Assembly (NCBI GenBank): GCA_020847615.1
Contig: JADLBR010000210.1
Location: forward strand, 1 to 39,370
Origin: Verrucomicrobiia bacterium
GTDB taxonomy: Bacteria > Verrucomicrobiota > Verrucomicrobiia > JADLBR01
Length of the DNA stretch: 39,370 nt
Direction: 5' to 3'
The position numbers and the translations under genes are program-made. The notes under the pieces were generated by a model. It saw only the letters and a program-made list of their open reading frames with translations, was not told where the DNA came from and did no database searches. Each line of letters starts with the position of its first letter. The stretch's first letter is position 1. Below, one piece after another: positions 24,255-35,171 of this stretch.

Positions 24255-25031
24255 TTACGCGGCCGAAGACTGGATGACCAGCGCGTGCGTGGGGGTCCCG
24301 TTCTCCACGTTGAGGGGCACGACCGTGCATCCGACGGCGGCCTTGTTCCATTCTTTGGAGAGCGAGTGGAGCGGGTGATGGAAGAAATGGTTGGCCCGCA
24401 GGGTGGCGCCGACGGAGGTGGAGAACTCCGGGGACCACATCTGGATCTCGGCCAGCGAGCGGCCCGCCAGTTCCGGCTGCGTCATGCCGAGCCACTGCGC
24501 CATCGCGCGATTGGCGAAGGCGATGGGCAGGATGGGGGGGTTCTCGTGGACCTCGCAGATCGACATGGGCGTGACGGCGGTATTGATCGCGCCGAGGGCG
24601 AGGGAGCGGAGGTACTCCGACTCCAGGCCGAATCGGCCCAGTTCGGCGAGCATGCGCGCCACGCGCATCCGGATGTTGAGGACCTTGAGGTTGACGGGCT
24701 TGGTGATGTAGTCGTTGGCGCCGGCCTCCAGCGCGCGGCTGATGGTCGCCTCCGAGTTGTCCGAGGTGACCATGATCAGGTAGGGAAAATTCGCGTTGGT
24801 GGCCCCGAAGCGGTCGCGCAGGGTGCGGGCCAGGGTGGCGCCATCCATGCCCGGCAGGTTCTGGTCGATCAGGAAGATATCGATGCCCGGGGCGTTGTCG
24901 TCCCCGAGGACATCCAGCGCCTGCTCGGCGCTTCCGACCTCGAAGACCTGGTGCTTCTCGGGGCCGCTGTTGACAAGGGTCGCCAGGAGTTTTCTCGTGG
25001 CGACGCTATCCTCGACGATGAGTATGTTCAC
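24255..25031 (-). CDS. Response regulator with REC and PAS-like domains
   Basis: A 258-residue protein. Residues 1-125 are a receiver domain with the acidic pair Glu7/Asp8 (ILIVEDS), phospho-acceptor Asp56 (FLIDQNLPGMDG), Thr at VTSDNS and Lys111 (YITKPVN). A helix of about 125-145 links to a C-terminal PAS-like domain (PILPIAFANRAMAQWLGMTQPELAGRSLAEI). There is no DNA-binding or output enzyme domain, so it probably acts by protein contact or as a phosphorelay shuttle. It starts with GTG at 25031, with a GAGGG some 8-10 bases upstream. It lies 58 bp downstream of the DUF4388-FHA gene, with the hybrid kinase gene before that; the HPt domain of that kinase is the natural phosphodonor. Confidence 0.85.
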   Translation of the reverse strand: MNILIVEDSVATRKLLATLVNSGPEKHQVFEVGSAEQALDVLGDDNAPGIDIFLIDQNLPGMDGATLARTLRDRFGATNANFPYLIMVTSDNSEATISRALEAGANDYITKPVNLKVLNIRMRVARMLAELGRFGLESEYLRSLALGAINTAVTPMSICEVHENPPILPIAFANRAMAQWLGMTQPELAGRSLAEIQMWSPEFSTSVGATLRANHFFHHPLHSLSKEWNKAAVGCTVVPLNVENGTPTHALVIQSSAA

Positions 25032-25089
25032 GGTATGTGCCCTCGGACGCCCCGGAGGCTAGCACGCGGGTGCGGCGGGCCACAAGGAT

Positions 25090-25971
25090 TCAGCGCCTCG
25101 GGGTCTTGCCCGAGCGCAGCGTGTCAAAAAGCCTGAACAGCGGGTTCTTGGTGGTGTCCCTTCGCCGTTTCTCGGCGAGGATGCTCTCGAGGCGCAGCGG
25201 GCCCGCGGGGGCGGACGCCGGGGTGGGCTTGCGGAATGTGGGTCGGCGCACGGTGGCATCCGGCTGCTCGGCGGGGGCCCTCTGCGCGCGCAGGGTCATC
25301 CGGAAGGCGATGTCGCCGATCTGGATGACATCGCCGCTCTGGAGGATGGCCTCGTCCACGAGGTCGCCGTTGACGTGGGTCGCGTTGTTGGAGCCCAGGT
25401 CCCACATGCGGATGATGTTGTCCTCGACCATGAGGGCGGCGTGCATCTGGCAGACGGAATAGTGGTCGATGTGGATGTCGCACTCGTGCGAGCCGCCGAT
25501 CAGATAGGCGGGCTTCAGCGGCTGGCCCAGAACGTGCTGGCTCGGGCGGTGCGCGGGATCCTGTGCCTGGAGGACGATCTCGTACTGGCCAAGCCTCGGC
25601 AGGAAGATGCCGATCGCCTGGGACCCGGTCGTCGCGCGCGCCGTGGGGGCGCACCGTCCCTCGGCCTTCGATCCTCCGCCCTCGGCCCCAAACCAGAGCG
25701 CCTCGAGTTCGAACAGGGGCAGGTGGCAGGTGTGGCGGTAGGGCGTCGCACCCTGAAACCAGCAGACCGCCCCGTCCGACCACGCGAGCATTTCCAGCAG
25801 GGCGTCGGTTCCCTTGCGGCCCTGTAAATCGAGATCGATGACATTGCCGCCCTGCAAGTAGATCGTGCCGCCGAAGGGACCCTTGCGGATGTCGAGGCGA
25901 CCGGTCTCACCACGACCGCAGAGGTCCTGGAGAGAATCGAACACCGTGGACTGGTACGACATACTTTTCAT
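25090..25971 (-). CDS. DUF4388-FHA signalling protein
   Basis: A 293-residue protein. The N-terminal 95 residues match the DUF4388 (PATAN) pattern: SLQDLCGRGETGRLDIRKG, then GTIYLQGGNVIDLDL, then ALLEMLAWSDGAVCWF. A Gly/Ala-rich linker leads to an FHA domain near 160-240 (AYLIGGSHECDIHID, MHAALMVEDN, WDLGSNNATHVNGD, GDVIQIGDIAFRM). The C-terminal tail is Pro/Arg-rich and basic. The FHA phosphothreonine contacts look altered (IGG instead of IGR; CQMH instead of SRRH). ATG 25971 or ATG 25962 could be the start. The gene sits between the hybrid kinase and the REC-PAS regulator on the same strand, which supports a common pathway. No Ser/Thr kinase is nearby. Confidence 0.82.
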   Translation of the reverse strand: MKSMSYQSTVFDSLQDLCGRGETGRLDIRKGPFGGTIYLQGGNVIDLDLQGRKGTDALLEMLAWSDGAVCWFQGATPYRHTCHLPLFELEALWFGAEGGGSKAEGRCAPTARATTGSQAIGIFLPRLGQYEIVLQAQDPAHRPSQHVLGQPLKPAYLIGGSHECDIHIDHYSVCQMHAALMVEDNIIRMWDLGSNNATHVNGDLVDEAILQSGDVIQIGDIAFRMTLRAQRAPAEQPDATVRRPTFRKPTPASAPAGPLRLESILAEKRRRDTTKNPLFRLFDTLRSGKTPRR

Positions 25972-26067
25972 TTCAGGGCTGTATAAAATGTTCAAAAACG
26001 CGCCTCGGTAAGTGTATCCCTCTTCCGAGGCTCGGATCAAACGAATTTTCCTGTTTGGGACGGGGTG

Positions 26068-28965
<2,898 letters not shown>

Positions 28966-29130
28966 GGGGTTGCTGTCGGATGGGGGCGGGGCGGGTGGCG
29001 TGTTGGCGTGGCGCCAGGCGCCCCCGCGAAAGGGTGGCGCAAGACAGCGCGGGCGCAAGTCGCGCGTGCCGGGTGGATTTCGCTTCGGTCTTATTGGGGA
29101 AGGGCTATCATGTCAGAAGGAGGACATGCG

Positions 29131-29952
29131 ATGGGCGATGAGGCAGAGTCGTGCTTGGGCTTTCTGGGCGCGGGACGGATGGCGGCCGCGTTGGCGGGCG
29201 GCGTGATACGGTCTGGGGCCTGGGGTGCGGGGCGCGTCTTGGCGACCGACGTTTCGCCCGAGGCGCTGGGGCGGTTCACGGCGGGGACGGGCGGGGCGCG
29301 AGTGGGGTCGCCGATGGAGTTGGTGGAGCGATGCGGCGTCATCGTGCTGGCGGTCAAGCCGGGGCAGGTGGCGGACGCGCTGGCGCCGGTGGCGGGTTTT
29401 GCGGGGGGGAGGCTCCTGGTGTCGCTGGCGGCGGGTGTGACACTGGCCCGGCTGGAGGCGCTGGTGCCCGCGGGGTTCCGGGTGATCCGGGTGATGCCGA
29501 ACACGCCGGCCCTCGTGGGCGCGGGCGCGTCGGCCTACAGCCTGGGCGAGCGGGCCACCGAGGCGGATGCGTCGGTGGCGGAGAGGCTCCTGGGGTGCGT
29601 CGGCATGGCGGTGCGGGTGCCCGAGGGGCAGCTCGATGCGGTCACTGGCCTGAGTGGCAGCGGGCCGGCTTACCTGTGCCTTGTGATCGAGGCGCTTGCG
29701 GACGGGGGCGTGGCGGCGGGCTTGCCTCGCGCATTGGCGCAGCGGCTGGCGGCGCAGACCGTGCTGGGGACGGGGCGGCTCGTGGTGGAAACCGGCGAAC
29801 ATCCCGCGCGCCTCAAGGATGAGGTGGCCAGCCCGGCGGGGACGACGGTCGAGGGCCTCAAGGTGCTCGAGGGCCGCGGGGTGCGGTCTGCCTTCATCGA
29901 TGCCGTCGCGGCCGCAACCCGAAGGTCGCGCGAACTGGGGCAGGGCAAGTGA
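29131..29952 (+). CDS. proC: Pyrroline-5-carboxylate reductase
   Basis: A 273-residue enzyme for the last step of proline synthesis, reducing pyrroline-5-carboxylate with NAD(P)H. The Rossmann motif is FLGAGRMAAALAGG at the start, then VLAVKPGQVADAL, VIRVMPNTPALVGAG, the family signature LSGSGPAYLCLVIEALADGG and the C-terminal VASPAGTTVEGLKVLE. ATG 29131 is chosen over ATG 29110 because AAGGAGG ends seven bases before it. The gene is divergent from the hybrid kinase (165 bp between starts) and convergent with the DUF4019 gene, 13 bp apart. Confidence 0.95.
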   Translation: MGDEAESCLGFLGAGRMAAALAGGVIRSGAWGAGRVLATDVSPEALGRFTAGTGGARVGSPMELVERCGVIVLAVKPGQVADALAPVAGFAGGRLLVSLAAGVTLARLEALVPAGFRVIRVMPNTPALVGAGASAYSLGERATEADASVAERLLGCVGMAVRVPEGQLDAVTGLSGSGPAYLCLVIEALADGGVAAGLPRALAQRLAAQTVLGTGRLVVETGEHPARLKDEVASPAGTTVEGLKVLEGRGVRSAFIDAVAAATRRSRELGQGK

Positions 29953-29965
29953 GATCGGGGCTGGC

Positions 29966-30394
29966 CTATTTCGCCACGATGGCGTAGTGCGAGACGCGCC
30001 ACTCGTCGGCCTCGTCCTCATCGAGGGTGACGACCTCGATGCAGGCGCCCTTCTCGAACGTGGTCTCGAATCGGGCCACCAGGATATTGGCCTTGGGCCC
30101 CTTTTCCTTTTTCTCTCCCCGGTCTTTGGGCTTTTCGACGTTGATGAGCTGGCGCCCGGCGACGGTGCCGCGGTCGCGGCGGTAGACGTTGATGGTGCGC
30201 CGCCACCATTCGATCGTGTTTCGTTTTTTCCAATTCTTGGACGAGGCCTCGTAGGCCTCCTTGTCGGAGCCGGCGTCCACGAGCTTGAGCCAGGATTCGG
30301 CGGCGGCGGCGGCCTTCTCCGCGGGAGTCAGTTGGGCCTGCGAGACGGCGCAGGTGAGGGCAAGGGTGGCGAGTGCGATGGGGATGAACCTCAT
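29966..30394 (-). CDS. DUF4019-like small exported protein
   Basis: A 142-residue protein with a signal peptide (MRFIPIALATLALTCAVSQA, cleavage after AQA near residue 21) and a compact mixed domain: AESWLKLVDAGSDKEAYEAS, NWKKRNTIEWWRRTINVYRR, GTVAGRQLINVEK, ILVARFETTFEKGACIEVVTL and EWRVSHYAIV. This pattern is what I know as DUF4019, a periplasmic family of unknown role. ATG 30394 follows AGGAGGTCCC, a strong ribosome site. It shares a 54-bp divergent promoter gap with the APC permease and converges on proC. Confidence 0.78.
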   Translation of the reverse strand: MRFIPIALATLALTCAVSQAQLTPAEKAAAAAESWLKLVDAGSDKEAYEASSKNWKKRNTIEWWRRTINVYRRDRGTVAGRQLINVEKPKDRGEKKEKGPKANILVARFETTFEKGACIEVVTLDEDEADEWRVSHYAIVAK

Positions 30395-30448
30395 GGGACC
30401 TCCTCGTTTCGAGTTCACTTGGGATCGGGGAACCTGCATCATGGTGCG

Positions 30449-31792
30449 ATGGGCGAGGTTCTCCCGCAAGGCGATTCAAAGGGCGGCCGGGGTGACGCGG
30501 GGGGAGCCGGGGTCTCGGCCGGAACGGCCTGGGCGATGGTGGTGGCGAACATGGTGGGCATCGGGGTGTTCACCAGCGCCGGCTTCCAGGTGGAGGCCGT
30601 GCCAAGCGGGTTCGGCGTGCTGCTGCTCTGGCTGATCGGGGGCCTGATGGCGCTCTGCGGGTCGCTCTGCTATGCGGAGTTGGCGGCGGCGCTGCCCCGG
30701 TCGGGTGGGGAGTACCATTTCCTGTCTAGGATTTTTCACCCCCTGCCGGGGTTCCTGTCGGGTTGGGTTTCGGCGACGGTGGGATTCTCGGCGCCCATCG
30801 CGCTTGCGGCGATGGCGTTTGCGGACTATCTCGGGGGGGCGATCCCGGGTCTTCCCCGTGCGCCGCTGGCCGTGGGCCTGGTGGTGGCGGCGGCGGCGGC
30901 CCATTCGTTCGACCTGCGTTTTGGCGCGGCGGTGCAGGGGATATCGACCTGGCTGAAGGTGCTGCTGATCGCGGGACTGTGCGCGGCGCTGTTCGCGGCG
31001 GGAGGCTCGCAACCCGTGCATTTCACGCCCCGGGCGGGGGATGCGGCGCTGGTGTTCAGCGCGCCCTTCGCCATATCGCTCGTGTTCGTCATGTACTCGT
31101 ACTCGGGCTGGAATTCGGCGGCATACATCGCCGGAGAGGTGCGGGATCCGGGCAGGTCGTTGCCGCTGGCGCTGGTGGGCGGGGCCTTGGCGGTCACCGT
31201 GCTCTATGTCCTGGTGAACTCGGCCTTCCTGGTGAGCGCGCCGATGCCGGCGATGGCGGGGAAGGTGGAGGTGGCGCTGGTGGCATCGAGGCACGCCCTG
31301 GGCGAGACGGGAGCGCGGATCGCCGCGGCGCTCATTGGCGTGGGCCTGATCTCGACGGTGAGCGCGATGACCTGGGCCGGGCCCCGCGTCAGTTTTGCGA
31401 TGGGCGAGGACCACCGGGCGCTGCGGTTTCTGGCCTGGCGCAATCGGGCGGGCCTGCCGATCGTTGCGCTCTGGGTTCAGACGGCGCTGGCCCTCGGGAT
31501 GCTGCTGACGTCGTCCTTTCGCTCCATCCTGCTGTATGTCGAATTCGTGCTGTCGGTGCCGCTGATGATGACCGTCCTCGGCGTGATCTGGCTGCGCTGG
31601 CGTGAGCCCGGCCTGCCGCGCCCGTTCCGGGTCTGGGGATACCCGCTGACGCCGCTAATTTTTTTAGGGATGGAGGGATGGTTCATCGTGGCACTGCTGC
31701 TGAGGCAACCGAGGGAATCGATCGCGGGGATCACGACGCTGCTGCTGGGGGCCTTGGTCTACGTGGTGGCGGCGCGGCGCGGCAGATCCTGA
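30449..31792 (+). CDS. APC-superfamily amino acid permease
   Basis: A 447-residue inner membrane transporter with about 12 helices. TM1 holds the unwound-helix motif GIGVFTSAGF, typical of amino acid/polyamine/organocation carriers, and YSGWNSAAYIAGEVRDPGRSLP is the TM6 to loop signature of this family (LAT or CtrA-like). TWAGPRVSFAMGEDH is the conserved cytoplasmic loop. ATG 30449 precedes a short Gly-rich tail before TM1 and lacks a strong ribosome site; nothing downstream fits before TM1. The substrate is not predictable. The gene is followed by palindrome C and a convergent hydrolase gene. Confidence 0.88.
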   Translation: MGEVLPQGDSKGGRGDAGGAGVSAGTAWAMVVANMVGIGVFTSAGFQVEAVPSGFGVLLLWLIGGLMALCGSLCYAELAAALPRSGGEYHFLSRIFHPLPGFLSGWVSATVGFSAPIALAAMAFADYLGGAIPGLPRAPLAVGLVVAAAAAHSFDLRFGAAVQGISTWLKVLLIAGLCAALFAAGGSQPVHFTPRAGDAALVFSAPFAISLVFVMYSYSGWNSAAYIAGEVRDPGRSLPLALVGGALAVTVLYVLVNSAFLVSAPMPAMAGKVEVALVASRHALGETGARIAAALIGVGLISTVSAMTWAGPRVSFAMGEDHRALRFLAWRNRAGLPIVALWVQTALALGMLLTSSFRSILLYVEFVLSVPLMMTVLGVIWLRWREPGLPRPFRVWGYPLTPLIFLGMEGWFIVALLLRQPRESIAGITTLLLGALVYVVAARRGRS

Positions 31793-31840
31793 GGGGCGGG
31801 TCGCGCGCGGCCTTGGGGCGATGCGAGATGCCGGTGGTTG

Positions 31841-31880
31841 AGCCTGCATATTTCGCGCATGCGCGTGAAATATGCAGGCT
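31841..31880. repeat. Family C 40-bp palindrome, copy 2
   Basis: Identical over all 40 bp to 929-968, with 14-bp arms AGCCTGCATATTTC / GAAATATGCAGGCT. It lies between the convergent permease and hydrolase genes. Its last two bases are the first two bases of the CTA that reads as the TAG stop of the hydrolase on the minus strand. Confidence 0.9.
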
Positions 31881-32718
31881 ATGGCCCGTCGACATCTTCG
31901 ACGCCGGGGTCGGCCTCGGCGCGGCGAAGTCCCGCCACTGCGGCGGTGTCGTCCAGCAGCGAGGCCCTGAGAAAGGCGAGGGTGTACCGCGCGAATATCT
32001 CGCGGCGTTCGGGATCGGTGGGCCCGCAGGCGCTGCGGCCCAGCCAGTCAGTGGGCCATTCCACATCGCAGTGCGTTGCGCCGCGGACGCGGAGGGTGAA
32101 CGGCTTGTTGGGAAGAGACTCGATGATGCGATGGGCTGCTCCAAAGTGGTTCCATGGGGCCGGTTCCGCCAGCAGGATGGCGGAGGGGAGGGGATTCCCG
32201 TTGCCTGCACGGCGGCCGCGCCCGTGCATGTCCACGGGATCCAGGCCCACCCATGCGTCGGCCTTTGCCGGTGAGGCGGCCATCAATGTGCTGAGCCCGC
32301 CCAGCGAAAAGCCCACCATCGCGGCGCGATGGTTCGCCGTGGCCGGGAGCGCGACCTCGCCGGAGCGGATCTTGTCCAGCAGTTCCATCAGCGCGCGCCC
32401 GTTGCGCGACGCGTCGGCCCAGGTCGGCTGATCGGGGATCGCGGCGATGAAACCGCCGCTCGCCAACATGCCACCCCAGCCCGCCATGTGACGCCGGCCC
32501 CGCGAGAAACCGTGCGCGACGATCACCACCGGCGCGTTGGTTGCCCCATGCCTCGCATATATGTCGACCGTCACGGCGCGACCCGTCAGGAGGACGCGGG
32601 CGGCCTGTTTCACCACCCCATCGGGCAGGGGCGGCTCGGGCGTCTGGGAGGCGAGGGCAAGAAGCCCGGCCAGTGCGATGAGAGCCAAGGAGGCCCAGCG
32701 GATGGTCTTTGCCAGCAT
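31879..32718 (-). CDS. Exported alpha/beta hydrolase (dienelactone hydrolase/lipase-like)
   Basis: A 279-residue protein with an N-terminal hydrophobic segment (IRWASLALIALAGLLALASQ) acting as signal or anchor. The serine hydrolase fold is shown by VVIVAHGFSRG (oxyanion strand), the nucleophile elbow GFSLGG (Ser138), Asp160/Asp163 in WVGLDPVD as acid candidates, and His216 in GATHCDVE. The layout resembles secreted PET-hydrolase or platelet-activating-factor hydrolase relatives that cleave esters. ATG 32718 has GAGGGGGC just before it. It lies 17 bp downstream of the DUF1080 gene, so the pair are likely an operon of exported carbohydrate-ester or glycan functions. Its TAG stop overlaps palindrome C. 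Confidence 0.83.
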   Translation of the reverse strand: MLAKTIRWASLALIALAGLLALASQTPEPPLPDGVVKQAARVLLTGRAVTVDIYARHGATNAPVVIVAHGFSRGRRHMAGWGGMLASGGFIAAIPDQPTWADASRNGRALMELLDKIRSGEVALPATANHRAAMVGFSLGGLSTLMAASPAKADAWVGLDPVDMHGRGRRAGNGNPLPSAILLAEPAPWNHFGAAHRIIESLPNKPFTLRVRGATHCDVEWPTDWLGRSACGPTDPERREIFARYTLAFLRASLLDDTAAVAGLRRAEADPGVEDVDGP

Positions 32719-32735
32719 GCCCCCTCGGTCCGCCG

Positions 32736-33461
32736 TCAGGGCACTCGCTTGATGCGGATGTCGCGGAACTGAACGGTCATCGGCGGGCCCACGTGGACCT
32801 GAAGCGCCAAGAGACCGTCCGCGGACGCCTTTGAGGCCTGGTTGTCGATGACGTCCACCATCTGGACGCCGTTCACGAAATGCTGGAGGTGGTTGCCCTT
32901 CGCGACGATGACATAATCATTCCAGTCCTGGTCCTTGATCTTGGTCTGTAGTTCCGCGGCGTCGCCGAGCGAGCCGACGACCTCGGGCTTTGGTTTGCCC
33001 TCGACCTCGGGGATCACCACCTTCTGGCCGCGCTTCGCCAATATCCCCCGTCCCCTTTCTTCGTAGAGGATCGCCGTGTGGTTTTTGCCGGCCTCGATGT
33101 CGGCCTGATAGCCGGTGATGATCGGGCCGCAGTCGCCCGGCGGCAGGGCGCGACTCCGGTATTGGATGCCCGAGTTGCCGGCGGTGATGCGATAGGAGAG
33201 CCGCAGTTCGAAATCCCCGAAGGTGCCGTTGGTGAAGACCAGGAACGTGTTGTGTGTCAGCTTGGGGTCCGACTTGGTCTCGCCGGTCATGAGCCCATCG
33301 CGCGCCGACCAGATGGAGGGATTCCCCTCCCAACCGGAAAGATCCTTGCCATTGAACAGGCTCTCGAAACCGGGTTCGGGAGCGGACATCAGGGGCGCGG
33401 TCCACGCGATTGCCGTGGCGAGGATCGCGATCTGGGTCATGGGTCGGTGACGTGGTCTCAT
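32736..33461 (-). CDS. DUF1080 (3-keto-disaccharide hydrolase-like) exported protein
   Basis: A 241-residue protein with a signal peptide (MTQIAILATAIAWTAPLMSA, after a short basic leader) and one DUF1080 jelly-roll domain: FESLFNGKDLSGWEG, WSARDGLMTGE, FGDFELRLSYRITAGNSGIQYRS, GYQADIEAG, GILAKRG, WNDYVIVAKGNHLQHFVNG and a final GLLALQVHVGPPMTVQFRDIRIK. The family is abundant in Planctomycetes and Verrucomicrobia, and some members hydrolyse 3-keto-glycosides in the periplasm. ATG 33461 follows GGAGG; longer in-frame starts add only low-complexity residues. It is first in a two-gene unit with the hydrolase. Confidence 0.92.
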   Translation of the reverse strand: MRPRHRPMTQIAILATAIAWTAPLMSAPEPGFESLFNGKDLSGWEGNPSIWSARDGLMTGETKSDPKLTHNTFLVFTNGTFGDFELRLSYRITAGNSGIQYRSRALPPGDCGPIITGYQADIEAGKNHTAILYEERGRGILAKRGQKVVIPEVEGKPKPEVVGSLGDAAELQTKIKDQDWNDYVIVAKGNHLQHFVNGVQMVDVIDNQASKASADGLLALQVHVGPPMTVQFRDIRIKRVP

Positions 33462-33793
33462 GGTTGCCTCCTGCGGCAAAGGGAACCAGAACGGGGACGA
33501 GGGCGCAACGCATTTTGGGGGCGGGGCCACCGCGAGATGAGAACGTGGCCCATCTGGTCCGGCGATTGCCGGAGATCGTCCGATCCGCCCGCGGGTCCAC
33601 TTTCTGGCGACGGTGGCCACGGATTTTCGAGTTAGCATTTTGAAGAACGCCATCGGACGCCGGGGCCGGCGTCCCTCCCTGGTTGCGTCGGGAGGGCCCG
33701 CGGCCTCGCGGGCCGGGTCGGTTTTGGTCAGGGATGGGTTGTTCAAAGGGCTGCCAGATCCCATGCCCCGCGCGGCGGGGAGCACCGGGGCCG
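33462..33793. other. Non-coding spacer upstream of the DUF1080 gene
   Basis: I see no credible gene in these 332 bp. They should hold the DUF1080 promoter. They contain GGATTTTCGAGTTAG at about 33612, which echoes the repeat B end, a perfect GGCCCGCG-GCCT-CGCGGGCC hairpin (33695-33714), and a CCCCGCGCGGCGGGG hairpin (near 33765-33781) of the type that precedes other B copies. Confidence 0.6.
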
Positions 33794-33878
33794 AGAATGT
33801 CGCCGATCGCCTCAGGCGATTGGCGGCCAAACGCTCACGCGTTCGGCTACGGGGAGCGATGCGGCTATTCTCGAGTCA
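33794..33878 (+). repeat. Family B repeat, copy 5 (short form)
   Basis: AATGTCGCCGATCGCCTCAGGCGATTGGCGG replaces the usual left arm: it has its own ATCGCC-TCA-GGCGAT hairpin, while the right half (CCAAACGCTCACGCGTTCGG..GGGGAGCGATGCGGC) is standard. The terminal TCGAGTCA provides the TGA stop of lemA on the minus strand (33876-33878). Confidence 0.85.
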
Positions 33879-34445
33879 GGGAGCCGACACCGCGGGCGCC
33901 TCGCGCACGGCGGGCTCGACATCGAAAAAACCCTCGGGCGCAAAGCCGAAGGCGGACGCGACGAGGTTGGAGGGGAACGTCTCGCGGCGGTTCCGGTAGT
34001 CGCGGACATTGCCGTTGTAGAATCTGCGCGCGGCCTGGATGCGGTCCTCGGTGTTGGTCAGTTCTCGCTGGAGTTCGAGGAAGTGCCGGTCGGCCTTGAG
34101 GTCAGGATAGCTCTCGACGATGGCGAGGAGGCGCTGGAGGGCGCCGACGAGTTCGCGCTCCTCGCGGGCTTGGTCGATTGCGGGACCCGTCTCCGCGATG
34201 CAGCGGGCGCGGAGTTCGGTGACGCGCTCGAGGACATCGCGCTCGTGGGCGGCGTAGCCCCTGACGGTTTCGACGAGGTTGGGGATCAGCTCATATCGGC
34301 GCTTGAGTTCGGTGTCGATGTTGCTCCACGACTCGCGGATGTGGTTCCTGAGAGAGACGAGGCCATTGTATTGAACGATGACCCACAGGGAGATCAGCAG
34401 CAGCAGGCCGAGGGCCGCGATGGCCACAAAGGACGATTCAGGCAT
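33876..34445 (-). CDS. LemA family membrane protein
   Basis: A 189-residue protein: one N-terminal transmembrane helix (FVAIAALGLLLLISLWVIVQ), then a helical cytoplasmic or periplasmic domain with the LemA signature YNGLVSLRNHIRESWSNID, RRYELIPNLVETVRGYA, LLAIVESYPDLKADRHFLEL, RIQAARRFYNGNVRDYR and FPSNLVASAFGF. LemA function is unsettled; it usually accompanies a membrane protein of the TPM or DUF3137 type, as here. ATG 34445 overlaps the upstream gene by 8 bp, so the two are coupled. The last three bases of the coding sequence are the end of a B repeat. Confidence 0.93.
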   Translation of the reverse strand: MPESSFVAIAALGLLLLISLWVIVQYNGLVSLRNHIRESWSNIDTELKRRYELIPNLVETVRGYAAHERDVLERVTELRARCIAETGPAIDQAREERELVGALQRLLAIVESYPDLKADRHFLELQRELTNTEDRIQAARRFYNGNVRDYRNRRETFPSNLVASAFGFAPEGFFDVEPAVREAPAVSAP

Positions 34446-35130
34446 GGGCGCCGCTCTCCGAGAAGAGGTAAGCGGGAAGGAGTCCGCGCACGGACGCGAT
34501 GCGATCGAGCGCAAACTCGACGGAGTCCGGCCGCAGGCGCCCCGGCGACCAGGTGGCGAGCGTGTTGCCCTCGATCTCGATACGCAGGTCGCGGTGCGTG
34601 AGGAGAAATTCCATCATGCGGGGGTGGCAGACGTCGTAGGCGAATCTCCTGTCCTTGGATCGGACGACGTAGGCGTTGGAGAACTCGGCGGATTCGAAGT
34701 CGATGTCCTCCCAGCCGAGGGCCTGTGCGATCCTGGAGCCGAAGTCCTCGGGGACGATGCGGATTTCCGGGAAGGGGCACGGGAGGGTGAGGGCGAAGAC
34801 GGCGAGGTGGTGGTGGGTGGTCTGGGAGGTCTTGCCGTTGCTCGTGGTCACCTGATAGTGGTAGTCGAAGGCGGTGGCCGGATGGTCGCGCCAGACGCCG
34901 GCCATGACGTTCTGGGCGTAGCGGTTGGTGCCGTGGGCGAGGGCGTCGAGCCACTGGAATTGCTTGGCCAGCGTGTGGTCTCGATCGGGCGAGAAAGACA
35001 TCCGGAGGCGCGCCGCCGCGGAGGCCAGCGCATCGCGGCGCCTGCGCTCGGCGACGGCGCCAAAGATCCCCGCGGCGATGGCGATTGCCGCGAAGAGGAG
35101 GAAGAGCAGTATCGGAAACGGAAAATCCAC
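34438..35130 (-). CDS. Membrane protein partner of LemA (DUF3137-like)
   Basis: A 230-residue protein with one N-terminal transmembrane helix (PILLFLLFAAIAIAAGIFGAV) and a soluble domain: RLRMSFSPDRDHTLAKQFQW, AFDYHYQVTTSNGKTSQTTH, HHLAVFALTLP, FNAYVVRSKDRRFAYDV-like segments and GNTLATWSPGRLRPDSVEFA. The strand Y-Y-V-T..GK..TH, the AVFAL strand and the partnership with lemA recall DUF3137 proteins, but this is a resemblance, not a firm assignment. It overlaps lemA by 8 bp. The upstream PQQ-like gene ends 41 bp before it, so it could share that transcript. Confidence 0.7.
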   Translation of the reverse strand: MDFPFPILLFLLFAAIAIAAGIFGAVAERRRRDALASAAARLRMSFSPDRDHTLAKQFQWLDALAHGTNRYAQNVMAGVWRDHPATAFDYHYQVTTSNGKTSQTTHHHLAVFALTLPCPFPEIRIVPEDFGSRIAQALGWEDIDFESAEFSNAYVVRSKDRRFAYDVCHPRMMEFLLTHRDLRIEIEGNTLATWSPGRLRPDSVEFALDRIASVRGLLPAYLFSESGAHA

Positions 35131-35171
35131 GCGCGGGCTTCAGTTTGCGGCCTGGCGGGTTGTTGTAAACG

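Noticed and set aside
31790-31890. Simple rho-independent terminator at palindrome C
   Set aside because: There is no T-tract on either side, and an identical copy exists 31 kb away, so it is better listed as a repeat; terminator activity is left as a possibility.
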